From Fundidesulfovibrio soli (GTDB lineage: Bacteria; Desulfobacterota; Desulfovibrionia; Desulfovibrionales; Desulfovibrionaceae), in assembly GCF_022808695.1 (NCBI RefSeq), contig NZ_JAKZKW010000007.1, positions 18,849-82,848 on the forward strand: a DNA stretch of 64,000 nt, written 5' to 3'. Shown in pieces: positions 43,582 through 52,134 of this stretch. The translations under genes were made by a program, and so were the position numbers. Below the pieces are notes generated by a model. The model did not search any database and was not told where the DNA came from. It saw only the letters and a program-made list of their open reading frames with translations. Each line of letters begins with the position of its first letter. The first letter of the stretch is position 1.

Positions 43582-46161
43582 TTACGCGACCGCTGCTAAT
43601 AGCGCCAGCCGGATCTCCTCCAGCCGGGACCCTTCCGTGACCTTGCGGCCCTTCTCCCCGCGCACGAAGAACACGTCGAACACGTCCAGGCCCTGGGTGT
43701 CGATCTTGGCCATGCGCACGTCCAGGCCGAGCGAATCCAGAACCACGGCGATGTCGTAGAGCAGGCCGATGCGGTCTCCCGCGCGCACCTGGATGATGGT
43801 GAAGTAGTCCGAGCCTTCGTTGTCCACCACCACACCGGGGGTGATGCCCATATCCGGCTGGCGGGGGGTCAGGGGCGAGGCCCGCTTCTGTTGGATGCGG
43901 TAATCAAGCGAGAGCTTGCCCGTGAGTGCGTAGCGGACCGCCCGGCGCACCCTGGCCCAGAGTTCGTCGGGATAGAGCGTGTCCGGCGGATTGGAGGTCT
44001 GGTAGGCGTGCAGCTCCGTGGAGTCGCTCCAGAGGAAGAACTCGGCGGAGCGGATGTTCACGTCGTGCAGGGCCAGCACGCCCGCCACCGTGGCGAAGAG
44101 CGAGGGTTGGTGCCGTGCGGCCAGGGTCACTTTCCAGCCGTCGCCGCCGGGATAGGGTATCGTCTCCACCGCGGCCACGCCGCGCCCGGCCACGCTGGAG
44201 GGCCGCTGCCTGAAATCCTCCTCCAGGTCGGCTTCGAGCTGGGACACCAGGGCCAGGTCGCCCAGTATGTTCTCCGGCTTGCGGCTGAGCAGGTAGCGCG
44301 GGGGCATGGCGTCCAGGCAGGCCTCCAGGCGCTCTGAATTGAAGAGGCCCCGGGCCTTGTCGTGCAGGTGGTCGCGCAGGACCATCATGTGCTGGGCGTC
44401 GGACGGATCGAAGAGCTTCCCGCCCGTGAGCACCGCTCGCACCTTGCCGTACAGCTCGCCCAGCAGGCTGGCCTTCCAGTCGTTCCAGGCCGAGGGGCCG
44501 GTGGCCCGGGAGTCGGCCACGGTGAGCAGCAGGAGCATGTCCAGACGTTGCACCGTGCCCGTGCGCTGGGCGCACTCGGCCAGGATGTCGCGGTCCGAGA
44601 TGTCGCGCCGGAAGGCCGTGTCGGCGAGCATCAGGTGCCTGAGCACCAGGAAGCATACATCCGAGAGGGCCTCGTCCCCCATGCCCAGCCGGTCGAGCAG
44701 CTCGCGCACGATGTCCGCGCCCTTCTCGGAGTGGGCCCCGCCCAGGCCCTTGCCTATGTCGTGGCAGAGCGCACCCCAGTAGAGCCGCTCGGGGTGCGGC
44801 AGGGCCGCGTAGTGGGCGTGGTAGGGGCTGTCGGGGTCGGCCAGGCGCTTGATCTCGAAGATGGTCTCCAGGGTGTGGCGCCCCACTGGATGGATGTGGA
44901 ACACGTCGTACTGCACCATGTCGCGCACGCGGGCGAACTCGGGCAGCAGCGCCCCGAGCACGCCCGTCTCCACCATGTCGGTCAGGGCGGCCTCGCTGCC
45001 GGGATGGAGCATGGCCCGGGTCAGCAGGTCGCGGGCGTGGGCCGCGCCCTCGGCCGTGGCCGCGAAGCTGGCGAGGTCGGGCAGCCCGGCCTCGATGGCC
45101 CGCCTCGCCGCCAGGGACATGGCCTTGCCGTGCCTCAGGGCGTAGCCGAAGAGCTCCACGATCTGCTCGGGGCTCACATGTCTGCCCGGGGGGAGGTCGA
45201 AGCCCAGGCCCTCCTGGCCCAGCACGGCGCAGCCGCCCAGGGACACCTGGGCCGCGCGTTTGCGGCCGGGCTCCATGGCCAGGAGCGGCCAGGAGGCCCG
45301 GTGCAGGGTGCGAATCTCGGCCATGACCCTGTGCAGCTCGGCCATGAAGGCCTCCACGGCCAGGATCTCGCCGGAGGCCTCGAAGCCGAGACGCCCCGCC
45401 AGCTCGCGCTGGGCGTCCAGGCCCAGGCGGTCGGTCTTGTGGCTCTCGAGCAGGTGCAGGTGGTTGCGCACCGTGAGCAGGAAACGCATATGGGCGTTCA
45501 GCACGTCCAGGTCGTCCTGGGGCAGGCCTTCGCCCTCGCGCCGGGAGAGAAAGTCCAGCCAGCGCACCTGATGCACGTCGCGCAGGCCGCCCATGCCCTC
45601 CTTCAGGTTCGGCTCCAGCATGCCGGAGGCGTCGCCGTAGGTGGATGACCGGCTTGCGTTCTGCCTTTCAAGCCACAGCTTGAAATTCCTGCCCGCACCG
45701 GGGAGCAGCTTCTTGTCGCGCCGGGCCACGAACTCCTCGAACACGCCAGCGTCACCGGCCAGGAGGCGCACATCCAAAAGGGATGCGAAGACCTGCCAGT
45801 CCTTGCGGGAGAGGTCGATGCAGTCCGATATGGAGCGCACCCCGTGGCCAAGCTCCAGCCCCAGGTCCCACAGGGGAAAGAAGACACCCTGGGAGAGCTC
45901 CTTGGCCTCGCCGGGGACGGACTTCTTATAGAGGATGAGCACGTCGATGTCCGAGCGGGGGCAAAGCTCCGAGCGCCCGTACCCGCCCACGGCCATGACC
46001 GCGTAAGGTGTGCGCTGGGGGGGGACCTCCCCCACGCGGGCCCTGAAATAGGCGTCGAAGGCTTCGCTGAGCCTGCGGCTGAGGGTGGCGTCGGGCTGGG
46101 CCAGGATGTCCTGGCGGTCGCGCTTGAGCGTGTCGAAGGCGCTGGGTGTGCTTATTGCCAT
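43582..46161 (-). CDS. glnD: [Protein-PII] uridylyltransferase/uridylyl-removing enzyme
   Basis: An 859-residue GlnD: nucleotidyltransferase motif 'MAVGGYGRSELCPRSDIDVLILY' (residues about 53-76), the 'GGLRDVHQVRWL' segment, an HD domain with 'LCHDIGKGLGGAHSEKGADIV', and two C-terminal ACT domains ('LFATVAGVLALHDVNI', 'IGLLYDIAVVLDSLGLDVRMAKIDT') that sense glutamine. It uridylylates PII when nitrogen is short and reverses this when glutamine is plentiful. It lies downstream of amtB-glnB but behind a terminator, so it may have its own promoter. Confidence 0.95.
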   Translation of the reverse strand: MAISTPSAFDTLKRDRQDILAQPDATLSRRLSEAFDAYFRARVGEVPPQRTPYAVMAVGGYGRSELCPRSDIDVLILYKKSVPGEAKELSQGVFFPLWDLGLELGHGVRSISDCIDLSRKDWQVFASLLDVRLLAGDAGVFEEFVARRDKKLLPGAGRNFKLWLERQNASRSSTYGDASGMLEPNLKEGMGGLRDVHQVRWLDFLSRREGEGLPQDDLDVLNAHMRFLLTVRNHLHLLESHKTDRLGLDAQRELAGRLGFEASGEILAVEAFMAELHRVMAEIRTLHRASWPLLAMEPGRKRAAQVSLGGCAVLGQEGLGFDLPPGRHVSPEQIVELFGYALRHGKAMSLAARRAIEAGLPDLASFAATAEGAAHARDLLTRAMLHPGSEAALTDMVETGVLGALLPEFARVRDMVQYDVFHIHPVGRHTLETIFEIKRLADPDSPYHAHYAALPHPERLYWGALCHDIGKGLGGAHSEKGADIVRELLDRLGMGDEALSDVCFLVLRHLMLADTAFRRDISDRDILAECAQRTGTVQRLDMLLLLTVADSRATGPSAWNDWKASLLGELYGKVRAVLTGGKLFDPSDAQHMMVLRDHLHDKARGLFNSERLEACLDAMPPRYLLSRKPENILGDLALVSQLEADLEEDFRQRPSSVAGRGVAAVETIPYPGGDGWKVTLAARHQPSLFATVAGVLALHDVNIRSAEFFLWSDSTELHAYQTSNPPDTLYPDELWARVRRAVRYALTGKLSLDYRIQQKRASPLTPRQPDMGITPGVVVDNEGSDYFTIIQVRAGDRIGLLYDIAVVLDSLGLDVRMAKIDTQGLDVFDVFFVRGEKGRKVTEGSRLEEIRLALLAAVA

Positions 46162-46167
46162 ATAAAT

Positions 46168-46197
46168 AAAAAAAGGGGCCGGTTGTCCGGCCCCTTT
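46168..46197 (-). terminator. Intrinsic terminator between glnB and glnD
   Basis: On the minus strand AAAGGGGCCGG, loop ACAA, CCGGCCCCTTT is followed by TTTT. It ends the amtB-glnB transcript just before the glnD ATG at 46161. Confidence 0.88.
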
Positions 46198-46212
46198 CTT
46201 GCGTTGGTTCGG

Positions 46213-46551
46213 TTAGATGGCGTCTTTGCCCGTTTCGCCGGTGCGGATGCGCACAACTTCTTCAACGGGGCTGATGAAGATCTTGCCGTCTCCCACCTCG
46301 CCCGTGCGGGCGGCGCCTTCCACGGCCTTGAGCACCGCGGGGACGATGGCCTGGTCGATGACCAACTCTATCTTGATCTTGGGTACGAAGTCCACCTGGT
46401 ACTCGGCGCCGCGGTAGATTTCCTTGTGCCCGCGCTGGCGGCCGAAGCCCTTGACCTCGGAGACGGTCATGCCTTTCACGCCCGCGTCGGTGAGTGCCTT
46501 CTTGATGTCTTCCAGCTTGTAGGGCCGGGTGATGATTTCGATCTTGCGCAT
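46213..46551 (-). CDS. glnB: Nitrogen regulatory protein PII
   Basis: A 112-residue PII protein: 'MRKIEIITRPYKLEDIKKALTDAGVKGMTVSEVKGFGRQRG', T-loop with the uridylylated tyrosine in 'RGAEYQVDF' (Y51), and 'GDGKIFISPVEEVVRIRTGE'. It binds ATP/ADP and 2-oxoglutarate and controls AmtB and nitrogen enzymes. It sits 12 bases after amtB, the classical arrangement for GlnK-type proteins, so glnK would be an equally fair name. AAGGAG precedes the start. Confidence 0.96.
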   Translation of the reverse strand: MRKIEIITRPYKLEDIKKALTDAGVKGMTVSEVKGFGRQRGHKEIYRGAEYQVDFVPKIKIELVIDQAIVPAVLKAVEGAARTGEVGDGKIFISPVEEVVRIRTGETGKDAI

Positions 46552-46563
46552 GGGGGTCGCTCC

Positions 46564-47775
46564 TTAGTTCTGATAGCCGGTTTCGCCGTGCTGGCTCACG
46601 TCCAGGCCCTTGTCCTCGTCCTGCTCGTCGACGCGCACCTTCACGATCATGTTGACCACGAACAGGATGACCAGGGTGCCGAGGAAGCAGAAGCCCCAGG
46701 TGGCGACCACGGAGACGAACTGGCTCCAGAGCAGCTCGGCGTTGCCGTAGAGCAGGCCGTCGTTGCCGGCGTCGTTCACGGCCTTGGTGGCGAACAGGCC
46801 GGTGGCCAGCGCGCCCCAGGTGCCGCCCAGGCCGTGCACGCCCACCACGTCCAGGGCGTCGTCGTACTTGAACATGTGCTTGAGGTTCACGCCCAGGTAG
46901 CAGACCACGCCGCCCACCAGGCCGATGATGATGGAAGCCATGGGGGTGACGAAGCCGGCGGCCGGGGTGATGGCGACCAGGCCGGCCACGGCGCCGGAGG
47001 CCAGGCCCAGGGTGGTGGGCTTGCCGCGATGCACCCACTCGGCCAGGATCCAGGAGAGGGAGGCGGCGGAGGCGGCCAGGTGCGTGGTGACGAAGGCCGA
47101 GGAGGCCAGGTCGCCGGCGGAGAGGGCGCTGCCCGCGTTGAAGCCGAACCAGCCGAACCACAGGATGCCGGCGCCGAGGATGGTCATGGGCAGGTTGTGG
47201 GGGATGAAGGGCTCACGGCCGTAGTTCTTACGCTTGCCGAGGAAGAGCACGAAGGCCAGGGCGGAAGCGCCGGAGCTCATGTGCACGACCGCGCCGCCGG
47301 CGAAGTCGAGCGCGCCCAGGCCGGCCAGCCAACCGCCGCCCCAGACCCAGTGGGCCAGGGGGTTGTAGATGCAGATCGCCCAGATGATGCTGAAGATCAG
47401 GAAGGCGCTGAACTTGATGCGTTCGGCGAACGCGCCGGAGATGAGCGCCGGGGTGATGACCGCGAACATCATCTGGAACGCCATGAAGGCCAGATGAGGT
47501 ACGGTCTTGGCGAGTTCGTTGGGCTTATCCATGCCCGCCAGGTTGAGGTAGTCCAGGCCGCCCACCAGGCCGCCGATGTCGGAGCCGAAGGCCATCGAGT
47601 AACCGATGATGGCCCATTCGATGGAGATCAGGCCGATGAGCACGTAGCTGTGCATCAGGGTGGCCAGAACGTTTTTGGAGCGGACCATGCCGCCGTAGAA
47701 CAGACCAAGGCCCGGGGTCATGAGCAACACCAGGGCTGCCGATACGAGGATAAATGCAGTGTCCGCCGCGTTCAT
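46564..47775 (-). CDS. amtB: Ammonium transporter
   Basis: A 403-residue Amt/MEP/Rh protein with eleven predicted helices. It has 'GLGLFYGGMVRSKNVL' near residue 30, 'GGWLAGLGALDFAGGAVVHMSSG' containing the twin-His channel region, and 'DALDVVGVHGLGGTWGAL' with the second conserved His. The C-terminal tail 'DEQDEDKGLDVSQHGE' is the PII docking region. I start at ATG 47775, behind GGAGG; the longer open frame upstream is not protein-like. It is co-transcribed with glnB. Confidence 0.95.
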   Translation of the reverse strand: MNAADTAFILVSAALVLLMTPGLGLFYGGMVRSKNVLATLMHSYVLIGLISIEWAIIGYSMAFGSDIGGLVGGLDYLNLAGMDKPNELAKTVPHLAFMAFQMMFAVITPALISGAFAERIKFSAFLIFSIIWAICIYNPLAHWVWGGGWLAGLGALDFAGGAVVHMSSGASALAFVLFLGKRKNYGREPFIPHNLPMTILGAGILWFGWFGFNAGSALSAGDLASSAFVTTHLAASAASLSWILAEWVHRGKPTTLGLASGAVAGLVAITPAAGFVTPMASIIIGLVGGVVCYLGVNLKHMFKYDDALDVVGVHGLGGTWGALATGLFATKAVNDAGNDGLLYGNAELLWSQFVSVVATWGFCFLGTLVILFVVNMIVKVRVDEQDEDKGLDVSQHGETGYQN

Positions 47776-48600
47776 ATAGATGTCCTCCTGTTTTCGTGGG
47801 TGGCCCCCCGGCAGGGCTGTCCTGCCGGGGACCTGCGCTGGCCGTTTTCCTACCGGGCGCTCCTGCCTGTTCTGCCCGGTCGGCTGCACGGCCCCATGAC
47901 TAGAGCAGTTTTTACACTTTTGCAAGTTTTTTTCATTCCGAGGCACGCACAAATTATTCATTCAAAATTGTTTGTCCAGGGTCGACACCGCCGCGCCACT
48001 CACGATCCTGACACCCGCCTTGCCCGAGCACCTTGCCATGCCCAAAATTTTATATATTTATATCATGTAATTAGATAATACGTTCATTGTGCCCGCCCCA
48101 CAGGGAAACGAGCGCCAGGCGCCCTACGCCCGCCTTGAATATATCATTTTTGCACATTGGAAACCATTTCCAGTCAACAGCCGCAGAGTGGGCCTGGCCG
48201 CCTAGGACTGAATGACAAAATTCGCTCCACCTGACCGCGACGAGCCCGCCCCATCAAACCAAGCACCGACCGAGACAATTTTAGCATTGAATAACAGGCA
48301 CTTGAAACAAACAGCTGAAAAATGCCTCACAACGTCCGGCCCTGATTCGGAACGCGACACGCTGATCATCGGCGACGCGCTCGGCCTTCTGGCATTACAA
48401 ATCTGTAAACGAAGCATCCGGACGAACGGCGAGCATCGAAAAACAGTCCGAAAACAACGCTCTCCCCTTTTCTGTCCAAATCCGCGCTTTACAGAAAATG
48501 TCATGTGCTGGTGGCCTCCGCGGATCATCGGCCGACGGGAACAGGGAATCGCACCCCGCTGACCGGCTTTCCCTTGCCGAAAAGCCGCCATCCATAATAA
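47776..48600. other. Promoter-bearing gap upstream of amtB and the receiver-kinase gene
   Basis: About 825 bases between divergent genes. An inverted repeat CCCCGGCAGG/CCTGCCGGGG surrounds 47805-47832 in the amtB leader, and the region 47900-48080 is AT-rich with likely promoters. I checked for a sigma-54 element for amtB and found none with correct spacing. A 116-codon plus-strand frame (48212-48562) behind AGGA is possible, but its codon use does not resemble the neighbours. Confidence 0.4.
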
Positions 48601-50100
48601 ATGGGATGCATGAATCAGGCTGAGCCCGGCACGGGCACCCAAGCGCCTCCTGGGAAGACCATCCTCACCGTGGACGACGACATCGCCGTTCGCAGCACCC
48701 TTGTGGCCTGGATAGAGGACGCGGGATACACGGCCGTGGAAGCGGGCAGCGGCATCGAGGGCCTGGTGGCGCTCACCTCCTCCAAGCCCGATCTCGTTCT
48801 GCTCGACCTGCGCATGCCCGTGATGGACGGCTTGGCCTTCCTTGAGGAGAAGCGCCGCCTCGGCAACGACACCCCGGTGATCGTGATCTCCGGCCGGGCC
48901 GACATCCAGGACGCCATCCACGCCTTCCGCCTCGGCGCCTGGGACTACATCATCAAGCCCATCGAGAGTTTCGAACTGCTGGCACACGCCGTGTCCGTCG
49001 TGCTGGAGCGACGGGACCTGACCATGCAGGTGCGCAGGGCCGAGGCCCGCTACTCCAACCTGGTGCACAACATCCCGCTGATGATCTTCAGCCTGGACGA
49101 CCGGCTCGACGTGCAGTTCGTGAACAGCGCCTGCACGGGCATGCTGGGCTTCACCCCCGAGGAGGCCCGCAGCCAGGCGGGATGGTTCCTGGAGCGCATC
49201 CACCCTGAAGACCGCGAGCGCGTGCGGGGCAGCCTGGAGCAACGCCTGCGGGACAGCTCCTACGCCTTTTCCAAGACCTGCCGGATGCTGCGCAAGTCAG
49301 GCCGGGTGGTGCACGGCATCATCAAGAGCATCCCGTCTCCGGCCTGCGGCACGACGTGCGAACGCCCACAGGTGGAGGGCGTCGTGCTCGACATCACCGA
49401 CCGGCTGATGCTGGAGAAATACCTGGTGCAGAAGGAGAAGGTGAAGACGCTGGGAGCAATCTCCGCCGAGGTGGCCCACGAGATACGCAACCCGCTGGTC
49501 TCCATCGCCGGGTATGCGCGCAGGTTGGTCAAGAACCTGCCCGATTCGGCCGAGGCCCAGGTGATCCTGGACGAGGCCCAGCGCCTGGAGCGCATCCTGG
49601 ACCGCATCCGGGACTATCTGAGCCCGGTGACGCTTCACCGCGAAGCCTGCGACCTGGGGGCCATCGCGGGAAAATGCCTGGAGCTGCTCTCCCCCGAGCT
49701 GGAGGCCAACGGCGTCGCGCCCAGATTCCTCAAGGACATCGCCTCGGCCACCGTGGAGGAGGACGCGGAGCTGCTCACCCAGGTGGTCATCAACCTGATC
49801 CGCTCAACCCTGGCCAACCTGCCCCCCAAGGGCGGCATGTGGCTGCGCACCTTCGAGAGCGAACGTTTCCTGCACCTGGAGGTCTGCGGCGGGCAGACCG
49901 CCCCCGTGCCCGACGTGGACAAGGTCTTCCTGCCCTTCGACGAGGGCGGCGAAACCATCGGGCTGCCCTTCTGCCACAGGCTGCTGCGCACCATGGGCGG
50001 GTCGCTGACCTTCGAACAGAAGGACAACGTGGCCTGTTTCGTCATGAGCGTGCAGCGCGCCCAAAGGGGCCACCCGGAACGCTCCAATCCGCCGGGTTGA
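48601..50100 (+). CDS. Receiver-PAS-histidine-kinase-like protein with degenerate ATPase domain
   Basis: A 499-residue soluble protein. An N-terminal receiver (residues 19-135) has the acidic pocket D25-D27, phospho-acceptor D69 in 'LVLLDLRMPVMDG' and K119. Next come a PAS domain (about 145-270) and a DHp with H293 in 'AEVAHEIRNPLVS'. The C-terminal region keeps an N-box-like 'QVVINLIRSTLANL' but lacks the DxGxG and GxGxG ATP-lid motifs ('GGQTAPVPDVDKVFLPF', 'GETIGLPFC'). It may be a pseudo-kinase or phosphatase/scaffold. The start could also be the ATG at 48610. No partner is adjacent. Confidence 0.85.
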   Translation: MGCMNQAEPGTGTQAPPGKTILTVDDDIAVRSTLVAWIEDAGYTAVEAGSGIEGLVALTSSKPDLVLLDLRMPVMDGLAFLEEKRRLGNDTPVIVISGRADIQDAIHAFRLGAWDYIIKPIESFELLAHAVSVVLERRDLTMQVRRAEARYSNLVHNIPLMIFSLDDRLDVQFVNSACTGMLGFTPEEARSQAGWFLERIHPEDRERVRGSLEQRLRDSSYAFSKTCRMLRKSGRVVHGIIKSIPSPACGTTCERPQVEGVVLDITDRLMLEKYLVQKEKVKTLGAISAEVAHEIRNPLVSIAGYARRLVKNLPDSAEAQVILDEAQRLERILDRIRDYLSPVTLHREACDLGAIAGKCLELLSPELEANGVAPRFLKDIASATVEEDAELLTQVVINLIRSTLANLPPKGGMWLRTFESERFLHLEVCGGQTAPVPDVDKVFLPFDEGGETIGLPFCHRLLRTMGGSLTFEQKDNVACFVMSVQRAQRGHPERSNPPG

Positions 50101-50133
50101 TCCGGGCGAATTGCCCTTTTTCCAAAAGAGTTC

Positions 50134-50172
50134 GGCCGGGCCCCGCGCATACGGCTTACGCGAGGCCCGGCC
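50134..50172. terminator. Inverted repeat between convergent genes
   Basis: GGCCGGGCC and CGCG pair with CGCG and GGCCCGGCC around a loop of about 11 bases. It lies between the convergent receiver-kinase and TPR genes and could end both transcripts; there is no T-tract. Confidence 0.45.
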
Positions 50173-50208
50173 TACGGCAAGGCGGTGGGAAGGAACTTTC
50201 TACGGCCC

Positions 50209-50622
50209 TCAGGCGGCCTGGGTGCGGCTCATGTTGCCTTCGATCTTCTTGTAGAGCTGGTTCTCGCGCCCGAGCTTGCCCGCCACCAGATCAAGCGCCG
50301 CGCCGAACTCTCGCCGGGCCTCGTCAGGGCGGCTGGCCAGCAGATGAACCAGGCCCAGGTTATTGCGCATCTTGGCCTCGTACATGGCCACCCCGGCCTT
50401 GCGGGCCATGCCTATCGCCTGGGTGAGCATCCGGTCCGCACCGGCGAAGTCTCCCGCCTGGCAGGCCTCCATGCCCTCGCGGTTCAGGCGGGTCATGGCC
50501 TTGGCCCGGCACCCGCCGCCGCAGCCGCAGCCCTCTGTCTGGGCCTGGGCCAGGGGCCTGAGGATGCTTGAGAACATATCCCGAGGACGCTCCGAAGAGC
50601 CGATGGATGATCTGGTGGTCAT
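50209..50622 (-). CDS. Small TPR-repeat protein with Cys-rich motif
   Basis: A 137-residue protein. After a polar N-terminus comes 'EGCGCGGGCRAK' (three Cys in CxCxxxC, around residues 32-38), then about two tetratricopeptide repeats ('NREGMEACQAGDFAGADRML' and 'MRNNLGLVHLLASRPDEARREF'). TPR units mediate protein contacts; the Cys cluster could bind metal. A Fur-like box lies about 90 bases before the ATG, which hints at iron control. It is divergent from the FkbM gene. Function unknown. Confidence 0.75.
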   Translation of the reverse strand: MTTRSSIGSSERPRDMFSSILRPLAQAQTEGCGCGGGCRAKAMTRLNREGMEACQAGDFAGADRMLTQAIGMARKAGVAMYEAKMRNNLGLVHLLASRPDEARREFGAALDLVAGKLGRENQLYKKIEGNMSRTQAA

Positions 50623-50712
50623 GGCGTACTCCTGCTCGACTGCTGGGGCGGAGGGCTATCCCGGCGTGCGCCTGCGAACATCTCCCATTCCGCGCCCCGT
50701 TGGCCATGATTT

Positions 50713-50731
50713 ATTGAAAACGATTCTCAAT
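50713..50731. promoter_or_regulatory. Fur-like box
   Basis: ATTGAAAACGATTCTCAAT is a 19-base imperfect palindrome resembling the Fur consensus built from GATAAT hexamers. It lies between the divergent TPR gene (start 50622) and FkbM gene (start 50801), so it could repress either or both when iron is plentiful. Confidence 0.55.
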
Positions 50732-50800
50732 GTCAATATCGAAATCGAATTTTCCCGCTCCACTTGCTCAGAGGCCCCGAGGCATCTACTCTCCTCCGCC

Positions 50801-51463
50801 ATGAACAGCATGACCTGGCCCCTGTTTCCCGTCGAGGACCCCTTCCCCGCCCTTGCCGCCCTGGCCGGCTCCGCCCGCCCCCTGGTGGTTGACGGCGGCG
50901 CCAACAAGGGCCGCACCGTGGCCCGCTTGCTGGAGTTGCTCCCGCAAAGCACCGTGGTGGCCTACGAGCCGTTGCCCCGCCTGGCGCGCAAGCTGGCCAA
51001 GCGCTTCCAGGGCGACAGCCGCGTGCGCCTGCGCGAGGCCGCATTGGGCTCCGCGCCCGCCCGTCTGGTCATCAACGAGCTGGAAAGCGCCACATGTTCA
51101 TCCCTGCTTGAACCGGACGCCATCCTGCAAAAGCATCCCGACAAGCCCATGAACGTTGCCCGGCGGATCGAGGTGGACGTGGTGCGCCTGGATCAGGACC
51201 TGCGCGAGGCGCCGCAGCTCATCAAGCTTGACCTGCAGGGTTACGAACTGGAGGCCCTGCGCGGCGCGGAAGGCCTGCTGGGGGGGGTGCGTGGGGTGCT
51301 GTGCGAGGTGTCCTTCGCGGGGATGTACAAAGGCCAGCCCCTGGGGGGCGAGCTCCTCGCCTGGATGGAATCCCGGGGGTTCAGGGTGCGGGGGCTCTAC
51401 CGCCCCTGGTTCGACGAGGATGAGAACCTGACCGCGGCAGACGCCCTGTTCGAGCGGCGCTGA
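50801..51463 (+). CDS. FkbM-family methyltransferase
   Basis: A 220-residue SAM-dependent methyltransferase. Motif I is 'PLVVDGGANKGRTVARLLELLP', followed by 'VVAYEPLPRLARKLAKRF' and the FkbM-typical 'APQLIKLDLQGYELEALRGAEGLL'. FkbM enzymes O-methylate hydroxyls on sugars, polyketides or glycans. I start at ATG 50801, where the family N-terminus begins; the longer upstream frame crosses the Fur-like box. It could modify glycans made by the operon at 52-58 kb, but that link is inference. Confidence 0.85.
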   Translation: MNSMTWPLFPVEDPFPALAALAGSARPLVVDGGANKGRTVARLLELLPQSTVVAYEPLPRLARKLAKRFQGDSRVRLREAALGSAPARLVINELESATCSSLLEPDAILQKHPDKPMNVARRIEVDVVRLDQDLREAPQLIKLDLQGYELEALRGAEGLLGGVRGVLCEVSFAGMYKGQPLGGELLAWMESRGFRVRGLYRPWFDEDENLTAADALFERR

Positions 51464-51475
51464 TAGTGCTCCAGG

Positions 51476-51919
51476 TCAGAACGCTTTGATCATCCAGGCC
51501 CCCAGGGCCAGCAATGCCACGCCCGCCATGCGCGCCCAGCTCACGGGGTGCTCCGGGTAGCCCACCAGGGCGTAGTGGTCCAGCACCACGGAGGCCACCA
51601 GCTGGCCCATGAGCATGAAGGCCGTCATGGAGGCGGCCCCCAGCTTGGGGCCGACCAGGATGGTGGCCGTGACGAACGCCGCGCCCATCAGCCCGCCCGT
51701 CCAGAGCCACAGCGGCGTGGAAGCCATCTCCGTAAGCGAGGGCCAGGTGTGCCTGGCCGCCAGGCTGTAGACGCCAAGCGCCAGCGTGCCCACCAGGAAG
51801 GAGATGAAGGAAGCCTGGACAGGGTCGCCCAGGACCTTGCGAAGCTGGATGTTGAGCCCGGCCTGGATGGGAACCAGGGCCCCGGCCACGAAGGCCACGA
51901 GGATGAAGGCGTTTCGCAT
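51476..51919 (-). CDS. YdcZ-type DMT-superfamily transporter
   Basis: A 147-residue membrane protein with about five helices: 'MRNAFILVAFVAGALVPIQAGLNIQLRKVLGDPVQASFISFLVG' and 'GPKLGAASMTAFMLMGQLVASVVLDHYALVG'. This is the DUF606/YdcZ (PF04657) pattern, a half-size drug/metabolite transporter that should dimerise. The substrate is unknown. It is convergent with the FkbM gene. Confidence 0.85.
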   Translation of the reverse strand: MRNAFILVAFVAGALVPIQAGLNIQLRKVLGDPVQASFISFLVGTLALGVYSLAARHTWPSLTEMASTPLWLWTGGLMGAAFVTATILVGPKLGAASMTAFMLMGQLVASVVLDHYALVGYPEHPVSWARMAGVALLALGAWMIKAF

Positions 51920-51934
51920 GAGGGGCTCCTGTTT

Positions 51935-51974
51935 GGGGTTCCAAGGGGAGGAACGCCCCTTGGCCGCCGGAGGC
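51935..51974 (-). repeat. Intergenic hairpin repeat, copy D1
   Basis: On the minus strand GCCTCCGGCGGCC is followed by a CAAGGGGCG/CCCCTTG-type stem and GGAACCCC. It lies just upstream of the YdcZ start and is separated from copy D2, in opposite orientation, by about 34 bases. Confidence 0.7.
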
Positions 51975-52008
51975 TGTCAGCGCGTAAAACCACAGGCCAG
52001 GGGACAAT

Positions 52009-52081
52009 GCCTCCGGCGGGCAAAGAGGGCTCCGCTCTCTCCGCACTCTCCCGCCAAAGGAACTTCGTTCCTTTGGAATCC
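52009..52081 (+). repeat. Intergenic hairpin repeat, copy D2
   Basis: GCCTCCGGCGGG leads into an AGAGGGC/GCTCTCT stem and then a perfect CCAAAGGAAC, TTC, GTTCCTTTGG hairpin ending GAATCC. It lies 54 bases past the stop of the last gene of the second glycan operon and may serve as its transcript end. Confidence 0.7.
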
Positions 52082-52134
52082 TTCATGGCTTCGCGCTCCT
52101 GGCGGAAGCCTTCAGAGCTCCGGGCGGCGAGGTC

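Noticed and set aside
47776-48200. Sigma-54 promoter expected upstream of amtB-glnB
   Set aside because: Several TGG and TTGC words occur, but none with the required spacing on the minus strand.
48212-48562. 116-codon plus-strand frame behind AGGA
   Set aside because: Codon use lacks the strong third-position G/C of this genome and no motif is visible; left as part of the gap.
48202-49242. Minus-strand frame opposite the receiver-kinase gene
   Set aside because: Antisense composition and no motif; the plus strand has a clear receiver and PAS.
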